Source: Elusimicrobiota bacterium
GTDB lineage: Bacteria; CG03; SLGR01; PWQF01
NCBI GenBank assembly: GCA_003557485.1
Contig: PWOI01000102.1
Coordinates: 1 to 31,053, forward strand
Direction of reading: 5' to 3'
Length of the DNA: 31,053 nucleotides
The notes under the pieces were generated by a model, which saw only the letters and a list, made by a program, of their open reading frames with translations, searched no databases and was not told where the DNA came from. This document shows positions 8,012 through 16,683 of this stretch, piece by piece. The number at the start of each line of letters is the position of its first letter. The stretch's first letter is position 1. Both the position numbers and the translations under genes were made by a program.

Positions 8012-8017
8012 ATCTCT

Positions 8018-8746
8018 ATGTTTAAGCCGGAAGAATTTTTCAACAAAGATAATCCCCTGCTTCAGGGCATAACTGACCCGTCTGGTAATATATGGGACGG
8101 CATTAAACAGATCCGCCCGTATATAGAAAAGAATATTTCTCCAAATATTGCACTTTTGCCTCTTAAAGGCCCTCTGGTTGAAGAGACGGCAATTCTTGAA
8201 AACGGAGCCAGGGTTTATGCCGGAGCTTATATTAACGGAGATAACATAGAAATTCAGGCTGACGCTATAGTAGAACCGGGCGCCTATATAGGAGACTGGA
8301 GCATCATAGGACCCCGCACCGTCGTGAGGCACGGAGCGTATATTCGCGGTAACCTGCTTAGCGGACCGGACTGCGTAATAGGCCACTGCACGGAAATTAA
8401 AAACTCGTGCCTGCTCGGAAACTCAAAGGCGGGACACTTCGCATACATAGGGGACAGCATACTGGGAGATGTTAACCTGGGCGCAGGAACAAAACTTGCA
8501 AACTTGAAGCTTTCGGGCTCGGAAATAAAGGTAAAGGCAGGAGAAAAATCCTATCCGACAGGGCTTAGAAAATTCGGAGCTATTCTTGCTGACGGCTCGC
8601 AGACCGGATGCAATAGCGTTACTTCACCGGGAACCATATTTTCAAGAGGAGTATTCTTATATCCCAATGCAACAGCCCGTGGTTATTACCCAAAAGGAAC
8701 TATAATTAAACTGAGGCAGGAACTAATGCAGGAGAATAAAGACTAA
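8018..8746 (+). CDS. left-handed beta-helix protein, GlmU C-terminal-like
   Basis: About 242 residues from the ATG at 8018, chosen because it sits 6 nt after a good -10 box; a TTG 27 nt upstream would lie inside the promoter. The first ~50 residues are a helical lead-in (FFNKDNPLLQGI). Then hexapeptide repeats of the LbH fold run through most of the protein (ETAILENGARVYAGAYI, AIVEPGAYIGDWSIIGPRTVV, CVIGHCTEIKNS, GHFAYIGDSILGDVNLGAGT). This resembles the acyl/acetyltransferase half of GlmU and related sugar-nucleotide pyrophosphorylases, without any uridylyltransferase domain. It is 1 nt upstream of glmM and glmS, so a role in making GlcNAc-1-phosphate is the natural inference. Acetyltransferase activity is not proven by the motifs, and a separate uridylyltransferase must be encoded elsewhere. 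Confidence 0.75.
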   Translation: MFKPEEFFNKDNPLLQGITDPSGNIWDGIKQIRPYIEKNISPNIALLPLKGPLVEETAILENGARVYAGAYINGDNIEIQADAIVEPGAYIGDWSIIGPRTVVRHGAYIRGNLLSGPDCVIGHCTEIKNSCLLGNSKAGHFAYIGDSILGDVNLGAGTKLANLKLSGSEIKVKAGEKSYPTGLRKFGAILADGSQTGCNSVTSPGTIFSRGVFLYPNATARGYYPKGTIIKLRQELMQENKD

Positions 8747-8747
8747 A

Positions 8748-10100
8748 ATGGCGAAACTTTTCGGAACCGACGGTATAAGGGGCGTAGCCAATAAAAACCC
8801 TATGAATTCCGCTACCGCTGTAAAGGTGGGGCAGGCGCTGGCTCATGTCCTTAAAAAAAGACAGAAGCACAGGCCGCGAATTGTAGTAGGCAAAGATACG
8901 CGACTCTCCGGATATATGCTGGAAAGCGCCCTTGCTGCCGGTATATGCTCAATGGGAGGCGATGTTGTCCTTGTCGGGCCTATGCCTACCCCGGGAATAG
9001 CTTTTATTACTACAAATATGAATGCCGATGCCGGCATAGTAATTTCAGCATCACATAATCCCTACCGGGATAACGGAATAAAAATATTCTCAAATTCTGG
9101 CATGAAGCTTAACGATAACCAGGAGGAAGAAATAGAAAAGCTGGTTTTTTCTGAAAAGATTAATTCTCTGATGCCTGATGCTTCCGAAATAGGAAGGGCA
9201 TACCGCGCTGATGATGCCCTGGGAAGATACATAGTTTTTCTGAAACATACCTTTCCGCGAGAAATATCCCTTGAAGGAATGAAAATTGTCCTTGACTGCG
9301 CTAACGGCGCAACCTACAAGGTAGCTCCCACTCTCTTCAGAGAAATGAGGGCAGAAACGATTTCCCTGAATATAGAACCTAACGGGATCAATATAAATCA
9401 GGACGGCGGTTCACTTCACCCCGAATCCCTTGCAAAGAAAGTCGTATCTGAAAAAGCGGATATAGGACTTGCTTTTGACGGTGACGGTGACAGGCTGATA
9501 GCTGTAGCGGAAAACGGACAGATAATTACCGGGGACCGCATCATAGCAATATGTGCAAGACATTATAAAGAAGAGCGAATGCTGTCAAACGATACTGTAG
9601 TAACAACTGTAATGAGTAATATAGGGTTAAGTAAATCCCTTGAAAAAATGAAGATCAGGCGCATTGAATCTTCCGTAGGAGACCGGTTTGTCCTTGAAAA
9701 AATGATTGAAGAAGGAGCCGTAATGGGAGGCGAGGATTCAGGACACATAATATTCCTTAATCATCATACCGCCGGAGACGGCATTTTGACGGCCCTTCAA
9801 CTGCTGTCTGTAATGAAAAAGAGCGGGAAAAAACTTTCGGAACTGGCCTCGGTTATGAAAGTCTATCCTCAGGTCCTGAAAAATCTGGAACTTGAGAAAA
9901 GGAAGAAACTCAACTCTTTTCCGGAGTTTAAGGAATCCGTAAAAAAAGCTGAAAAAATACTCGGTGAAAACGGCAGAGTTCTGATAAGATATTCAGGGAC
10001 CCAGCCACTGCTGCGAATTATGGCGGAAGGCCCTAGCCGTGAAAAAACGACAAAAGCCGTTGATGTGATATATAAAGCCGCAGAAAGGGTTTTGAAATAA
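8748..10100 (+). CDS. glmM: phosphoglucosamine mutase
   Basis: 450 residues, the family's usual length. It interconverts glucosamine-6-phosphate and glucosamine-1-phosphate in the cytoplasm. It opens with KLFGTDGIRGVAN, has the active-site phosphoserine loop ISASHNPYRDNGIK with Ser102 at the canonical position, the Mg-binding FDGDGDR (about 240-246), the sugar-specificity loop GGEDSGH, and the C-terminal phosphate-binding RYSGTQPLLRIMAEG. The 1-nt gap from the beta-helix gene and the TAATG overlap with glmS show one operon in which consecutive steps of UDP-GlcNAc synthesis are encoded, in reverse order to the pathway. An AGGAG in the upstream gene's tail is a likely ribosome site. Confidence 0.97.
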   Translation: MAKLFGTDGIRGVANKNPMNSATAVKVGQALAHVLKKRQKHRPRIVVGKDTRLSGYMLESALAAGICSMGGDVVLVGPMPTPGIAFITTNMNADAGIVISASHNPYRDNGIKIFSNSGMKLNDNQEEEIEKLVFSEKINSLMPDASEIGRAYRADDALGRYIVFLKHTFPREISLEGMKIVLDCANGATYKVAPTLFREMRAETISLNIEPNGININQDGGSLHPESLAKKVVSEKADIGLAFDGDGDRLIAVAENGQIITGDRIIAICARHYKEERMLSNDTVVTTVMSNIGLSKSLEKMKIRRIESSVGDRFVLEKMIEEGAVMGGEDSGHIIFLNHHTAGDGILTALQLLSVMKKSGKKLSELASVMKVYPQVLKNLELEKRKKLNSFPEFKESVKKAEKILGENGRVLIRYSGTQPLLRIMAEGPSREKTTKAVDVIYKAAERVLK

Positions 10101-11941
10101 TGTGCGGAATTTCAGGTTACGCAGGTAACAGGCAGGCTGCGCCCATACTGATTGATTCACTGAAACGCCTTGAATACCGTGGTTATGATTCCGCCGGAAT
10201 TGCGGTGATTTCAGAAAACGGCAAAATAACAAGAAAGCGCTGTAAAGGAAAAATAAGTAATCTTGAAAAACTTATCAAAGGCAAAAACCTGAAAGGTACT
10301 GCCGCTATAGGACACACACGCTGGGCCACTCACGGCAGGCCTTCCGATGAAAACGCTCACCCCCATGCTGACTGCAGCGGCAACACCATAGTTGTTCATA
10401 ACGGCATAATTGAAAATCACGCCGCCTTACGCACGGCTCTATCTGCATCGGGTCATAAATTTAATTCCGAAACTGACACGGAAGTTATAGCTCACCTGCT
10501 TGAGGATGAGCTTAAAACTGAAACCGATTTCCTGAAAGCTGTAGCTTCCGCAGTTGCAAAACTTGAAGGTTCTTACGCCCTGGGAATAATTAATTCAGAA
10601 CATCCCGGAGAAATAATAGCTGCACGAAAGGACTCCCCACTGGTAATCGGGCTTTCTACGGAAGGGAACTTTATTGCTTCCGATGTCCCGGCAATTCTTC
10701 CATATACAAAGGAAGTAATTTATATTGAAGACGGAGAGTATGCCAGGATAAAGAAGGATTCGATTGAAATTTTTGACGGGAACCTTAAGAATATAAAAAA
10801 GAAAGTTTCAAAAATTAAATGGGATCCGGTAACAGCTGAGAAGCAGGGCTACAGACATTTCATGCTAAAGGAAATACACGAGCAGCAGCGCGCGCTCCAG
10901 GAAACGCTGCTTGGACGCATAAACCGGACTGACGCCTCTGTATCGTTTGAGGGTTTTAATTTATCTGCAAAAGATTTCAAAAAATATAAAAAAATATTCA
11001 TGACTGCCTGCGGTACTGCCTACCATGCTTGCCTGGTAGGAAAATTCCTCCTTGAAGACGGCCTTAAAATACCTTGCGAGGTTGATATTGCTTCGGAATT
11101 CAGATACCGCAATCCCCCGATAGACGATACCACTCTGGTCGTCACAGTTTCTCAGTCAGGAGAAACGGCAGATACGCTTGCGGCGATGCGTGAAGCCGCA
11201 TCGAAAGGAGCCTATACTCTCTCTATATGTAATGTACTGGGCTCTACAATGACAAGAGAGGAAGATGGAGTGATTTACACACACGCAGGGCCTGAAATAG
11301 GAGTCGCTTCTACAAAAGCTTTTACATGCCAGCTTGCCGCATTATACCTGCTGACTGTTTATTTCGGGAGGCTGCGGGGATCAATGCCCCAGGAACAGGC
11401 CCGTGAAATGACCGAGGGGCTTTTGAAGCTTCCTTTAAAAATTAAAAAATTCCTCGATGAGCAGGAAGTGGTAATTGAGAAGATTTCCCATAACTACTTC
11501 AAGAAAAATGATTTCCTTTATATAGGAAGACACGTCAATTATCCTCTTGCGCTGGAAGGGGCGCTGAAACTCAAGGAAACCTCATATATACATGCCGAGG
11601 GCTACCCTTCGGGGGAAATGAAACACGGACCTATTGCCCTGGTGGATGAGGATATGCCGATAGTTGCCATAGTAAATAAAAGTTTTGTTTACGAAAAGAT
11701 GCTCTCAAATATACAGGAAATCAAGGCAAGGGGAGGCAAAATAATTGCTATTGCTACTGAAGGGGACACTGAAACCCCAAAAATTGCAGATGATGTTATA
11801 TATATACCTGAGGTTCCGGAAATAATTTCACCTATTCTTACTTCAATACCGGTACAGCTACTGGCCTATTATATATCCCTCTTGCGAGGCTGTGATATTG
11901 ACCAGCCAAGAAACCTTGCCAAAAGCGTTACAGTAGAATAA
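10100..11941 (+). CDS. glmS: glutamine-fructose-6-phosphate aminotransferase (isomerizing)
   Basis: 613 residues. Makes glucosamine-6-phosphate from fructose-6-phosphate and glutamine. The N-terminus MCGISGYAG exposes the nucleophile Cys of the class II glutamine amidotransferase domain (about 1-220), with RRLEYRGYDSAG-like and GHTRWATHG motifs. Two SIS sugar-isomerase domains follow (about 285-430 and 455-600), with TACGTAYHA, SQSGETADT and EGYPSGEMKHGPIALV. The canonical end DQPRNLAKSVTVE is intact. It is the last gene of the plus-strand operon and converges on the gene at 11943 with only 1 nt between stops; I see no glmS ribozyme upstream. Confidence 0.98.
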   Translation: MCGISGYAGNRQAAPILIDSLKRLEYRGYDSAGIAVISENGKITRKRCKGKISNLEKLIKGKNLKGTAAIGHTRWATHGRPSDENAHPHADCSGNTIVVHNGIIENHAALRTALSASGHKFNSETDTEVIAHLLEDELKTETDFLKAVASAVAKLEGSYALGIINSEHPGEIIAARKDSPLVIGLSTEGNFIASDVPAILPYTKEVIYIEDGEYARIKKDSIEIFDGNLKNIKKKVSKIKWDPVTAEKQGYRHFMLKEIHEQQRALQETLLGRINRTDASVSFEGFNLSAKDFKKYKKIFMTACGTAYHACLVGKFLLEDGLKIPCEVDIASEFRYRNPPIDDTTLVVTVSQSGETADTLAAMREAASKGAYTLSICNVLGSTMTREEDGVIYTHAGPEIGVASTKAFTCQLAALYLLTVYFGRLRGSMPQEQAREMTEGLLKLPLKIKKFLDEQEVVIEKISHNYFKKNDFLYIGRHVNYPLALEGALKLKETSYIHAEGYPSGEMKHGPIALVDEDMPIVAIVNKSFVYEKMLSNIQEIKARGGKIIAIATEGDTETPKIADDVIYIPEVPEIISPILTSIPVQLLAYYISLLRGCDIDQPRNLAKSVTVE

Positions 11942-11942
11942 C

Positions 11943-12611
11943 TTATAAATATTTTTTAATCTTTTCGAGTGCCTGCTCAAACATGTATTCTACATTCTTG
12001 GCATAATTATCTAATATTACGACTGCATTAATTGCTGCGTCTTCATTGGTTCCCTCCCGGACTCTACAGGCCAGACAGGTGTTAAGCTCAGCCACCCGGC
12101 TGTAGAATTCCCGTAACCCTTTAAGGTCCCAGTCAGCTTCCTCTCCGGATTTATATGCAAAATACTGTTTTATAAGGTAATTTCCAACGGCTCTGTAAAG
12201 AGTTTCCTCAGTATTGGAGAAGGGTAAGTGAAACTTTGCCATAGCCCTGAATTCTTTAAGTATAGGACAGGAGCTTAAAGCAAGACACAGCCCCATAACA
12301 GAGCTTAACGCTGACTGGGCGGGAATCCTCGCAGAGGTTTTACGGCCGGAAGAAATGACCTCTGCCTCAACTTCATGGTAGGATACAATATCTTTAAACT
12401 GTTCTATTATTTCCGCTATACTAAGAGCCGCAGGACAATAAGGTGACGATTCTTCCTCAAGATTACATACGGTGCACTTGTGGCAATCAAGCCGCGCCCA
12501 TTCCGGTGAATTCGCTCCGGCAATTGCCGGAGAATTTCCTATTTTAAACTCGTTGACCGTCTCTCCGGCTTTTATTTTATACAGGTAATAAGTGGAATCA
12601 CTTTTTTCCAT
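11943..12611 (-). CDS. conserved hypothetical protein with N-terminal Cys cluster (DUF6901-like)
   Basis: 222 residues from the ATG at 12611; a TTG one codon upstream is less likely. Residues about 43-59 carry CHKCTVC and, ten residues on, YCP: four Cys and a His that could bind a metal or Fe-S cluster. The following parts (ALSSVMGLCLALSSCP, MAKFHLPFSNTEETLYRAV, ending in a helical DNYAKNVEYMFEQAL) match my memory of a widespread uncharacterised family, DUF6901. Two more Cys pairs occur later (CLALSSC, CLAC). It overlaps the end of gatB by 14 nt and is the last gene of the long operon, so it should be coexpressed with the GatCAB amidotransferase. Function unknown; soluble cytoplasmic protein inferred from the absence of a signal or membrane segment. 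Confidence 0.6.
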   Translation of the reverse strand: MEKSDSTYYLYKIKAGETVNEFKIGNSPAIAGANSPEWARLDCHKCTVCNLEEESSPYCPAALSIAEIIEQFKDIVSYHEVEAEVISSGRKTSARIPAQSALSSVMGLCLALSSCPILKEFRAMAKFHLPFSNTEETLYRAVGNYLIKQYFAYKSGEEADWDLKGLREFYSRVAELNTCLACRVREGTNEDAAINAVVILDNYAKNVEYMFEQALEKIKKYL

Positions 12612-14037
12612 CAAGAATTTGGCGCAGTTTTTTATTAACCATTGAAGGATTAGCCTGACCTCTTGTTTCTTTCATAACAAAACCTACCAGCGGGCCTATA
12701 GTACCCTCTTTCCCGGTCAAATACTTTTCCGCAAGGCCGGGGTTTTCTTCTATGGCCCGGCGGCATAGTCCTTCAATTTTATCTTCTCCGCTTATCTGAC
12801 TTAATCCCCTTTTTTCAACAATTTCTTGCGGACACTTCTTTTCATTCCACATAATTTCAAAAATATCCTTTGCCATTTTACCTGATATTTTCCCGCTTTG
12901 TATAAGATTTACCAGTTCTGCAAGGGAACCGGGATCCAACTGAATATTTTTAAAATCCATGCCTTCTGTATTCATCTTTCCTTTAAGTTCGGTATTTATC
13001 CAGGATGAAAGTTTTTTAACTCCCTTTTTTTTATCCTCCAGTTTTGAGTAGGCATTCTCGAAAAATTCAGCCCCTTCCTTCTCCTGGCAGAGAACCCGGG
13101 CATCGTATTCTCCGATTCCCATTTCGCCCATATATCTTTCTATTTTAGAGGCCGGCAGCTCGGGAAGGGATTTTCTTATTTCCTCTACGACTGTTTCCTG
13201 AACAACCAGAGGCGGCAGGTCAGGATCCGGAAAGTACCTGTAATCGTGAGCTTCCTCTTTACTTCTCATTCCTGCAGTTCTATTATTGTTTTCGTCCCAG
13301 AGCCGGGTTTCCTGGTCTATCTTTTTCCCTTCTAGAAGCAGTTCCTCCTGCCGGCGCGCCTCGTATGAAAGAGCGTTTTCAACAGCCTTGAAGGAATTCA
13401 TATTCTTAACTTCAGTTTTAACTCCAAGACGGCTGCTTTCCTTTAGATTAAGACTGAGGTTGGCATCGCATCTCATTGAACCTTTCTCCATATCGCAGTC
13501 GCTTACCGAAGAATATACAAGTATCTGCCGGAGTTTTTTAAGATATTCGGAAGCCTGCTCAGGAGAAGTAATTTCAGGTGCGGATACAATCTCAATAAGC
13601 GGAGCCCCGCCGCGGTTATAGTCAATCAGCGTTTCACTTTTGCGGTGCACAAGTTTTCCTGCATCCTCTTCCATGTGAACCCGGTCAATCTTTATTTTAA
13701 CTCCGCCTGCTTCAATATACCCGTTTTCAGCAAGAGGAAGTTTATACTGGGATATCTGGTAATTTTTCGGAAGATCAGGGTAAAAATACTGTTTTCTCTC
13801 AAAAACAGAATATTTATTAATTTTACAGTTAAGAGCCAGTGCCGCGCGCACAGCCTGAAGAACAGATTCCTCGCCGGCAACAGGGAGAGTTCCCGGCTGA
13901 CCCGTACAAACAGGGCATATCAGAGTGTTAGGCTCCGCACCGGTCCTGTTAGGACACCTGCAGAAAAGTTTGGTCTGGGTTTTCAAGTGGGCGTGAACCT
14001 CCAGCCCTATAGTTATTTTATATTTACTGTTTTTCAC
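12598..14037 (-). CDS. gatB: Asp-tRNA(Asn)/Glu-tRNA(Gln) amidotransferase subunit B
   Basis: 479 residues, full length. GatB binds the misacylated tRNA and transamidates it after ATP activation. Visible: ITIGLEVHAHLKTQTKLFC at the start, a four-Cys zinc site (CRC and CPVC, about residues 26-44), PDLPKNYQISQY, the kinase-like active-site region DYNRGGAPLIEIVSAPEI, and the C-terminal YqeY-like tail (EENPGLAEKYLTGKEGTIGPLVGFVMKETRGQANP). The start is GTG, overlapping the end of gatA by 14 nt. The complex implies that this organism lacks AsnRS and/or GlnRS, or makes Asn on tRNA; which one cannot be seen here. Confidence 0.96.
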   Translation of the reverse strand: MKNSKYKITIGLEVHAHLKTQTKLFCRCPNRTGAEPNTLICPVCTGQPGTLPVAGEESVLQAVRAALALNCKINKYSVFERKQYFYPDLPKNYQISQYKLPLAENGYIEAGGVKIKIDRVHMEEDAGKLVHRKSETLIDYNRGGAPLIEIVSAPEITSPEQASEYLKKLRQILVYSSVSDCDMEKGSMRCDANLSLNLKESSRLGVKTEVKNMNSFKAVENALSYEARRQEELLLEGKKIDQETRLWDENNNRTAGMRSKEEAHDYRYFPDPDLPPLVVQETVVEEIRKSLPELPASKIERYMGEMGIGEYDARVLCQEKEGAEFFENAYSKLEDKKKGVKKLSSWINTELKGKMNTEGMDFKNIQLDPGSLAELVNLIQSGKISGKMAKDIFEIMWNEKKCPQEIVEKRGLSQISGEDKIEGLCRRAIEENPGLAEKYLTGKEGTIGPLVGFVMKETRGQANPSMVNKKLRQILDGKK

Positions 14038-15460
14038 TCGACTTTATTTCTTTTTCCAGCGCCCTTGCAACGCGAAAAATAAGCTCTTCGCTTAAATAAT
14101 TACCCATAAACTGCGCCCCTACAGGGAGATTTTTACTATCTAAGCCCACGGGAAGGTTTAATGCAGGTATACCCGCCAGATTTGCAGAAATAGTAAAAAC
14201 ATCAGAAAGATACATTTTAAGAATATCACCGGTCTTCTCTCCAAGTCCAAATGCGGTTGTGGGAGATGTAGGGGCAAAAATGAGGTCAACTATTTTGAAT
14301 GCTTCTGAAAACTCGTTTTTTATAAGTGTGCGCGCCTTTTGCGCTTTTATATAGTAGTCCTCGTAGTAACCTGAAGAAAGAACATAAGTTCCAAGCATTA
14401 TCCTCCTCTTCACTTCCGAACCGAAACCTTCAGTGCGAGAAGCTGTAACGTCTGAAAGAAAATCTTTACCGGAATCGGCTGACAGCCCGTACTTTATACC
14501 GTCCAGGCGGGCCAGGTTTGCCGAAGCTTCTGCCGGAGCTATTATATAATAAACGCTGACAGCATACTTTGTAAGGGGCAACGATATCTCTTTTATTTCC
14601 GCACCGAGTTTCTCCAGTATCCCTGCAGCTGCAAGCACTCTTTCTCTGACTGCTGTCTCAGTTCCTTCCTGCATATATTCGGACGGAATTCCTATTTTTA
14701 CCCCTTCAATTGAACCTTCTATATTTTCTGCATAACAGGGAACTTCTCTTTTTATGGAAGTGGAATCCATTCTGTCGTATCCGGCTATAACTTCGAGAAT
14801 GGCGGCCGTATCCTCAACGGTTGCCGCAAGCGGTCCTGCCTGGTCCAGCGAGGAAGCAAAGGGAGAAATACCGTACCTTGAAACAACACCATAAGTCGGC
14901 TTCATACCGACTATCCCGCAAAATGCCGCCGGCTGCCTTATAGACCCCCCGGTATCAGAACCAAGAGATGCAGGAACATGGCCCGCAGCAACAGCGGCTG
15001 CCGAGCCCGATGACGAGCCTCCGGGAGACCGTTCGGTATCCACCGGATTACGCGTTACCCCGAAAGCTGAAGTTTCACCGGACGAACCCATAGCAAATTC
15101 ATCCATATTGGTTTTTCCTATTATAACCGCTCCTTCGCTGGAAAGTTTTTCCACAACAGTAGCAGTATACGGAGATACGTAATCTTTAAGCATTGCCGAT
15201 GCATTGGTTGTTTTCATTCCTTTTACAAGCATATTATCTTTTATTGCAATAGGAATTCCGCCAAGTTTTCCGGGATTTTCGCCCTTTTTTATTTTTTCAT
15301 CTATTTCCGAGGCCTTTTCAAGAGATTCTTTTTCGTAAATATTTATCCAGCAATTAAGGTCACTCTCTGATTTGATTTTTTTTAGAGACTCTTCTACTGC
15401 AGAGACAGCGGTTGTTCTGCCTGATAGTATGGATTTGCGTAAGGTTTTTATATTTGACAT
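14024..15460 (-). CDS. gatA: Asp-tRNA(Asn)/Glu-tRNA(Gln) amidotransferase subunit A
   Basis: 478 residues of the amidase-signature family; liberates ammonia from glutamine for GatB. The Ser-cisSer-Lys triad is present: Lys74 (GGIPIAIKDNM), the Gly/Ser-rich signature RSPGGSSSGSAAAVAAG (about 145-160, cis-Ser), and the nucleophile Ser173 in GSDTGGSIRQPAAFCG. The Gln-binding region DQAGPLAATVEDTA and the C-terminal FAPTSPTTAF are also typical. Start ATG overlaps the gatC stop (TAATG), giving stoichiometric coupling in the order gatC-gatA-gatB. Confidence 0.97.
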   Translation of the reverse strand: MSNIKTLRKSILSGRTTAVSAVEESLKKIKSESDLNCWINIYEKESLEKASEIDEKIKKGENPGKLGGIPIAIKDNMLVKGMKTTNASAMLKDYVSPYTATVVEKLSSEGAVIIGKTNMDEFAMGSSGETSAFGVTRNPVDTERSPGGSSSGSAAAVAAGHVPASLGSDTGGSIRQPAAFCGIVGMKPTYGVVSRYGISPFASSLDQAGPLAATVEDTAAILEVIAGYDRMDSTSIKREVPCYAENIEGSIEGVKIGIPSEYMQEGTETAVRERVLAAAGILEKLGAEIKEISLPLTKYAVSVYYIIAPAEASANLARLDGIKYGLSADSGKDFLSDVTASRTEGFGSEVKRRIMLGTYVLSSGYYEDYYIKAQKARTLIKNEFSEAFKIVDLIFAPTSPTTAFGLGEKTGDILKMYLSDVFTISANLAGIPALNLPVGLDSKNLPVGAQFMGNYLSEELIFRVARALEKEIKSSEKQ

Positions 15461-15738
15461 TAAAGGACTTTCTTTACTTTAAAAAAGCCTTCTGAAAAAG
15501 AAGGAGCATTTTCTGTGAGCAAGCCTATATCAGGAAACGTCTCCACCCTGTCCGGCTGGAGCATCATTTCTTTTAAAAATACAGCTTCGCCCTTTAAGAC
15601 ACCGGAAGTATCAAGGGTATTGAGATTGTCTATGTAATTAATAATTTTTTCCATCTGTGACGGGATTTCCTGCTTTTCATCATCTGTAAGTTCAATCCGG
15701 GCGAGATGCATTATTTTTTCTATTGTTTTTTTATCCAT
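15460..15738 (-). CDS. gatC: Asp-tRNA(Asn)/Glu-tRNA(Gln) amidotransferase subunit C
   Basis: 92 residues, normal for GatC, the small subunit that wraps around the GatA-GatB interface and stabilises it. The N-terminal signature is clear: KTIEKIMHLARIELTDDEK, then a helix containing MEKIINYIDNLNTLDTSGV. The usual VLREDEV-like segment is partly replaced by a VFLKEMMLQPDRVE stretch, and the C-terminus FFKVKKVL is the canonical end. It begins 19 nt after the small membrane protein gene, within the same run of minus-strand genes. Confidence 0.93.
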   Translation of the reverse strand: MDKKTIEKIMHLARIELTDDEKQEIPSQMEKIINYIDNLNTLDTSGVLKGEAVFLKEMMLQPDRVETFPDIGLLTENAPSFSEGFFKVKKVL

Positions 15739-15757
15739 ACTTTTTTCTCCGAATTTT

Positions 15758-16135
15758 TCAGATTAAAATAAACAGTACCGCTGAAACCGTCATGATTGTC
15801 AGTCCTATCAGCGGAGTTGTTTTTTCATTGCCGTAAAACCAGGCGCAGGCTCCGCCGGCTGCAACAGGAAAGATAACCATAAAAATGCCTGCAAGCATAA
15901 GGTAAATACCGCAGACTGCCGTTATCCAGTGAGTAAGAGGCTCTGAAAGAAGTACGCGAGTAAGATATATAAGAACCGCACCGGCTCCGGCAATTATTCC
16001 TCCTACCCGCCTTTTTAAAGCCTTGGAAGATTTATTAAAATCTTCTATTGACGACTTCATAACTGAAGGAAAAAGAAGCGCTATAAGCCCTTCAATAAAT
16101 ACCAGGCCGCATATTATTTTCGCTATGGCCGTCAT
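15758..16135 (-). CDS. small four-helix membrane protein, unknown function
   Basis: 125 residues with about four hydrophobic segments (roughly 4-24, 42-63, 68-93 and 105-125). A short basic loop KSSKALKRRVGG lies between the first two. The last helix reaches the C-terminus (AVLFILI). The start overlaps the folK stop (ATGA), so it is translated as part of the operon. I do not recognise a family; it lacks conserved charged residues inside the helices that would suggest a transporter. Confidence 0.62.
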   Translation of the reverse strand: MTAIAKIICGLVFIEGLIALLFPSVMKSSIEDFNKSSKALKRRVGGIIAGAGAVLIYLTRVLLSEPLTHWITAVCGIYLMLAGIFMVIFPVAAGGACAWFYGNEKTTPLIGLTIMTVSAVLFILI

Positions 16136-16659
16136 TTACTGCTGTCCTTCTTCTTTTCCCAGAAATCCTTGACTTTTTTCAGTTTGCTGCCGTCAGGACA
16201 TTCTTCCAGCAGCTCCCTTACGGTCATCTGTATGGCGGGATGCTCAAAATCGGGAAGTATATAGCTAAGAGGTTTAAGAACAAACATCCGGTTCTGCATA
16301 TCCATATGAGGAACAGTAAGGTTATCTTCAGCAATTATTTCATTTCCCAAAAACACTATATCAATATCTATTATTCTGGGACCCTTGTAGGTACTGCTTT
16401 TTTTTCTGCCGGCTTTTTTCTCGGCAGACCGAATTATATTATGAATTTCCGCAGCAGGAAGACTGCTTTCAAAACTTACACAGCAGTTATAAAAATTATC
16501 CTGTTCACGATAATACATGGGAGGGGATTCAAAGACGGGGCTTTTTTCTAATTTAACATGAAGGTCTTTCTCAAGAATGCTGACCGCCTTTTTTATGTTT
16601 TCATCCCGGTCGCCTACATTTGATCCGATACTGAGGGCTACTATTCTTTTTTCGCTCAT
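16132..16659 (-). CDS. folK: 6-hydroxymethyl-7,8-dihydropterin pyrophosphokinase
   Basis: 175 residues, usual size. HPPK transfers pyrophosphate from ATP to hydroxymethyl-dihydropterin in folate synthesis. Seen: the N-terminal ALSIGSNVGDRDENI, the SPVFESPPMYYREQDNFYNCC region that forms the pterin pocket, and the metal-binding signature GPRIIDIDIVFLGN with its paired Asp, followed by LTVPHMDMQNRMFVLKPL. A strong GGAGG precedes the ATG. Its place between dapL and gat genes is not metabolic; no other fol genes are present, so it probably rides on a housekeeping operon. Confidence 0.95.
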   Translation of the reverse strand: MSEKRIVALSIGSNVGDRDENIKKAVSILEKDLHVKLEKSPVFESPPMYYREQDNFYNCCVSFESSLPAAEIHNIIRSAEKKAGRKKSSTYKGPRIIDIDIVFLGNEIIAEDNLTVPHMDMQNRMFVLKPLSYILPDFEHPAIQMTVRELLEECPDGSKLKKVKDFWEKKKDSSK

Positions 16660-16683
16660 TTTTAAAACCTCCGTACCCGTGTA

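Noticed and set aside
7991-8017. TTG start for the beta-helix gene
   Set aside because: It lies inside the promoter (between the -35 and -10 boxes) and adds residues unlike the family.
11889-11965. Terminator after glmS
   Set aside because: GGCTG/CAGCC lies inside the coding region without a following T-run, and the T-rich stretch after the stop lacks a stem.
13692-14082. Open frames on the strand opposite gatB, gatA and other genes
   Set aside because: They are frame shadows of strongly conserved genes and show no domain, start-site or codon-use support.
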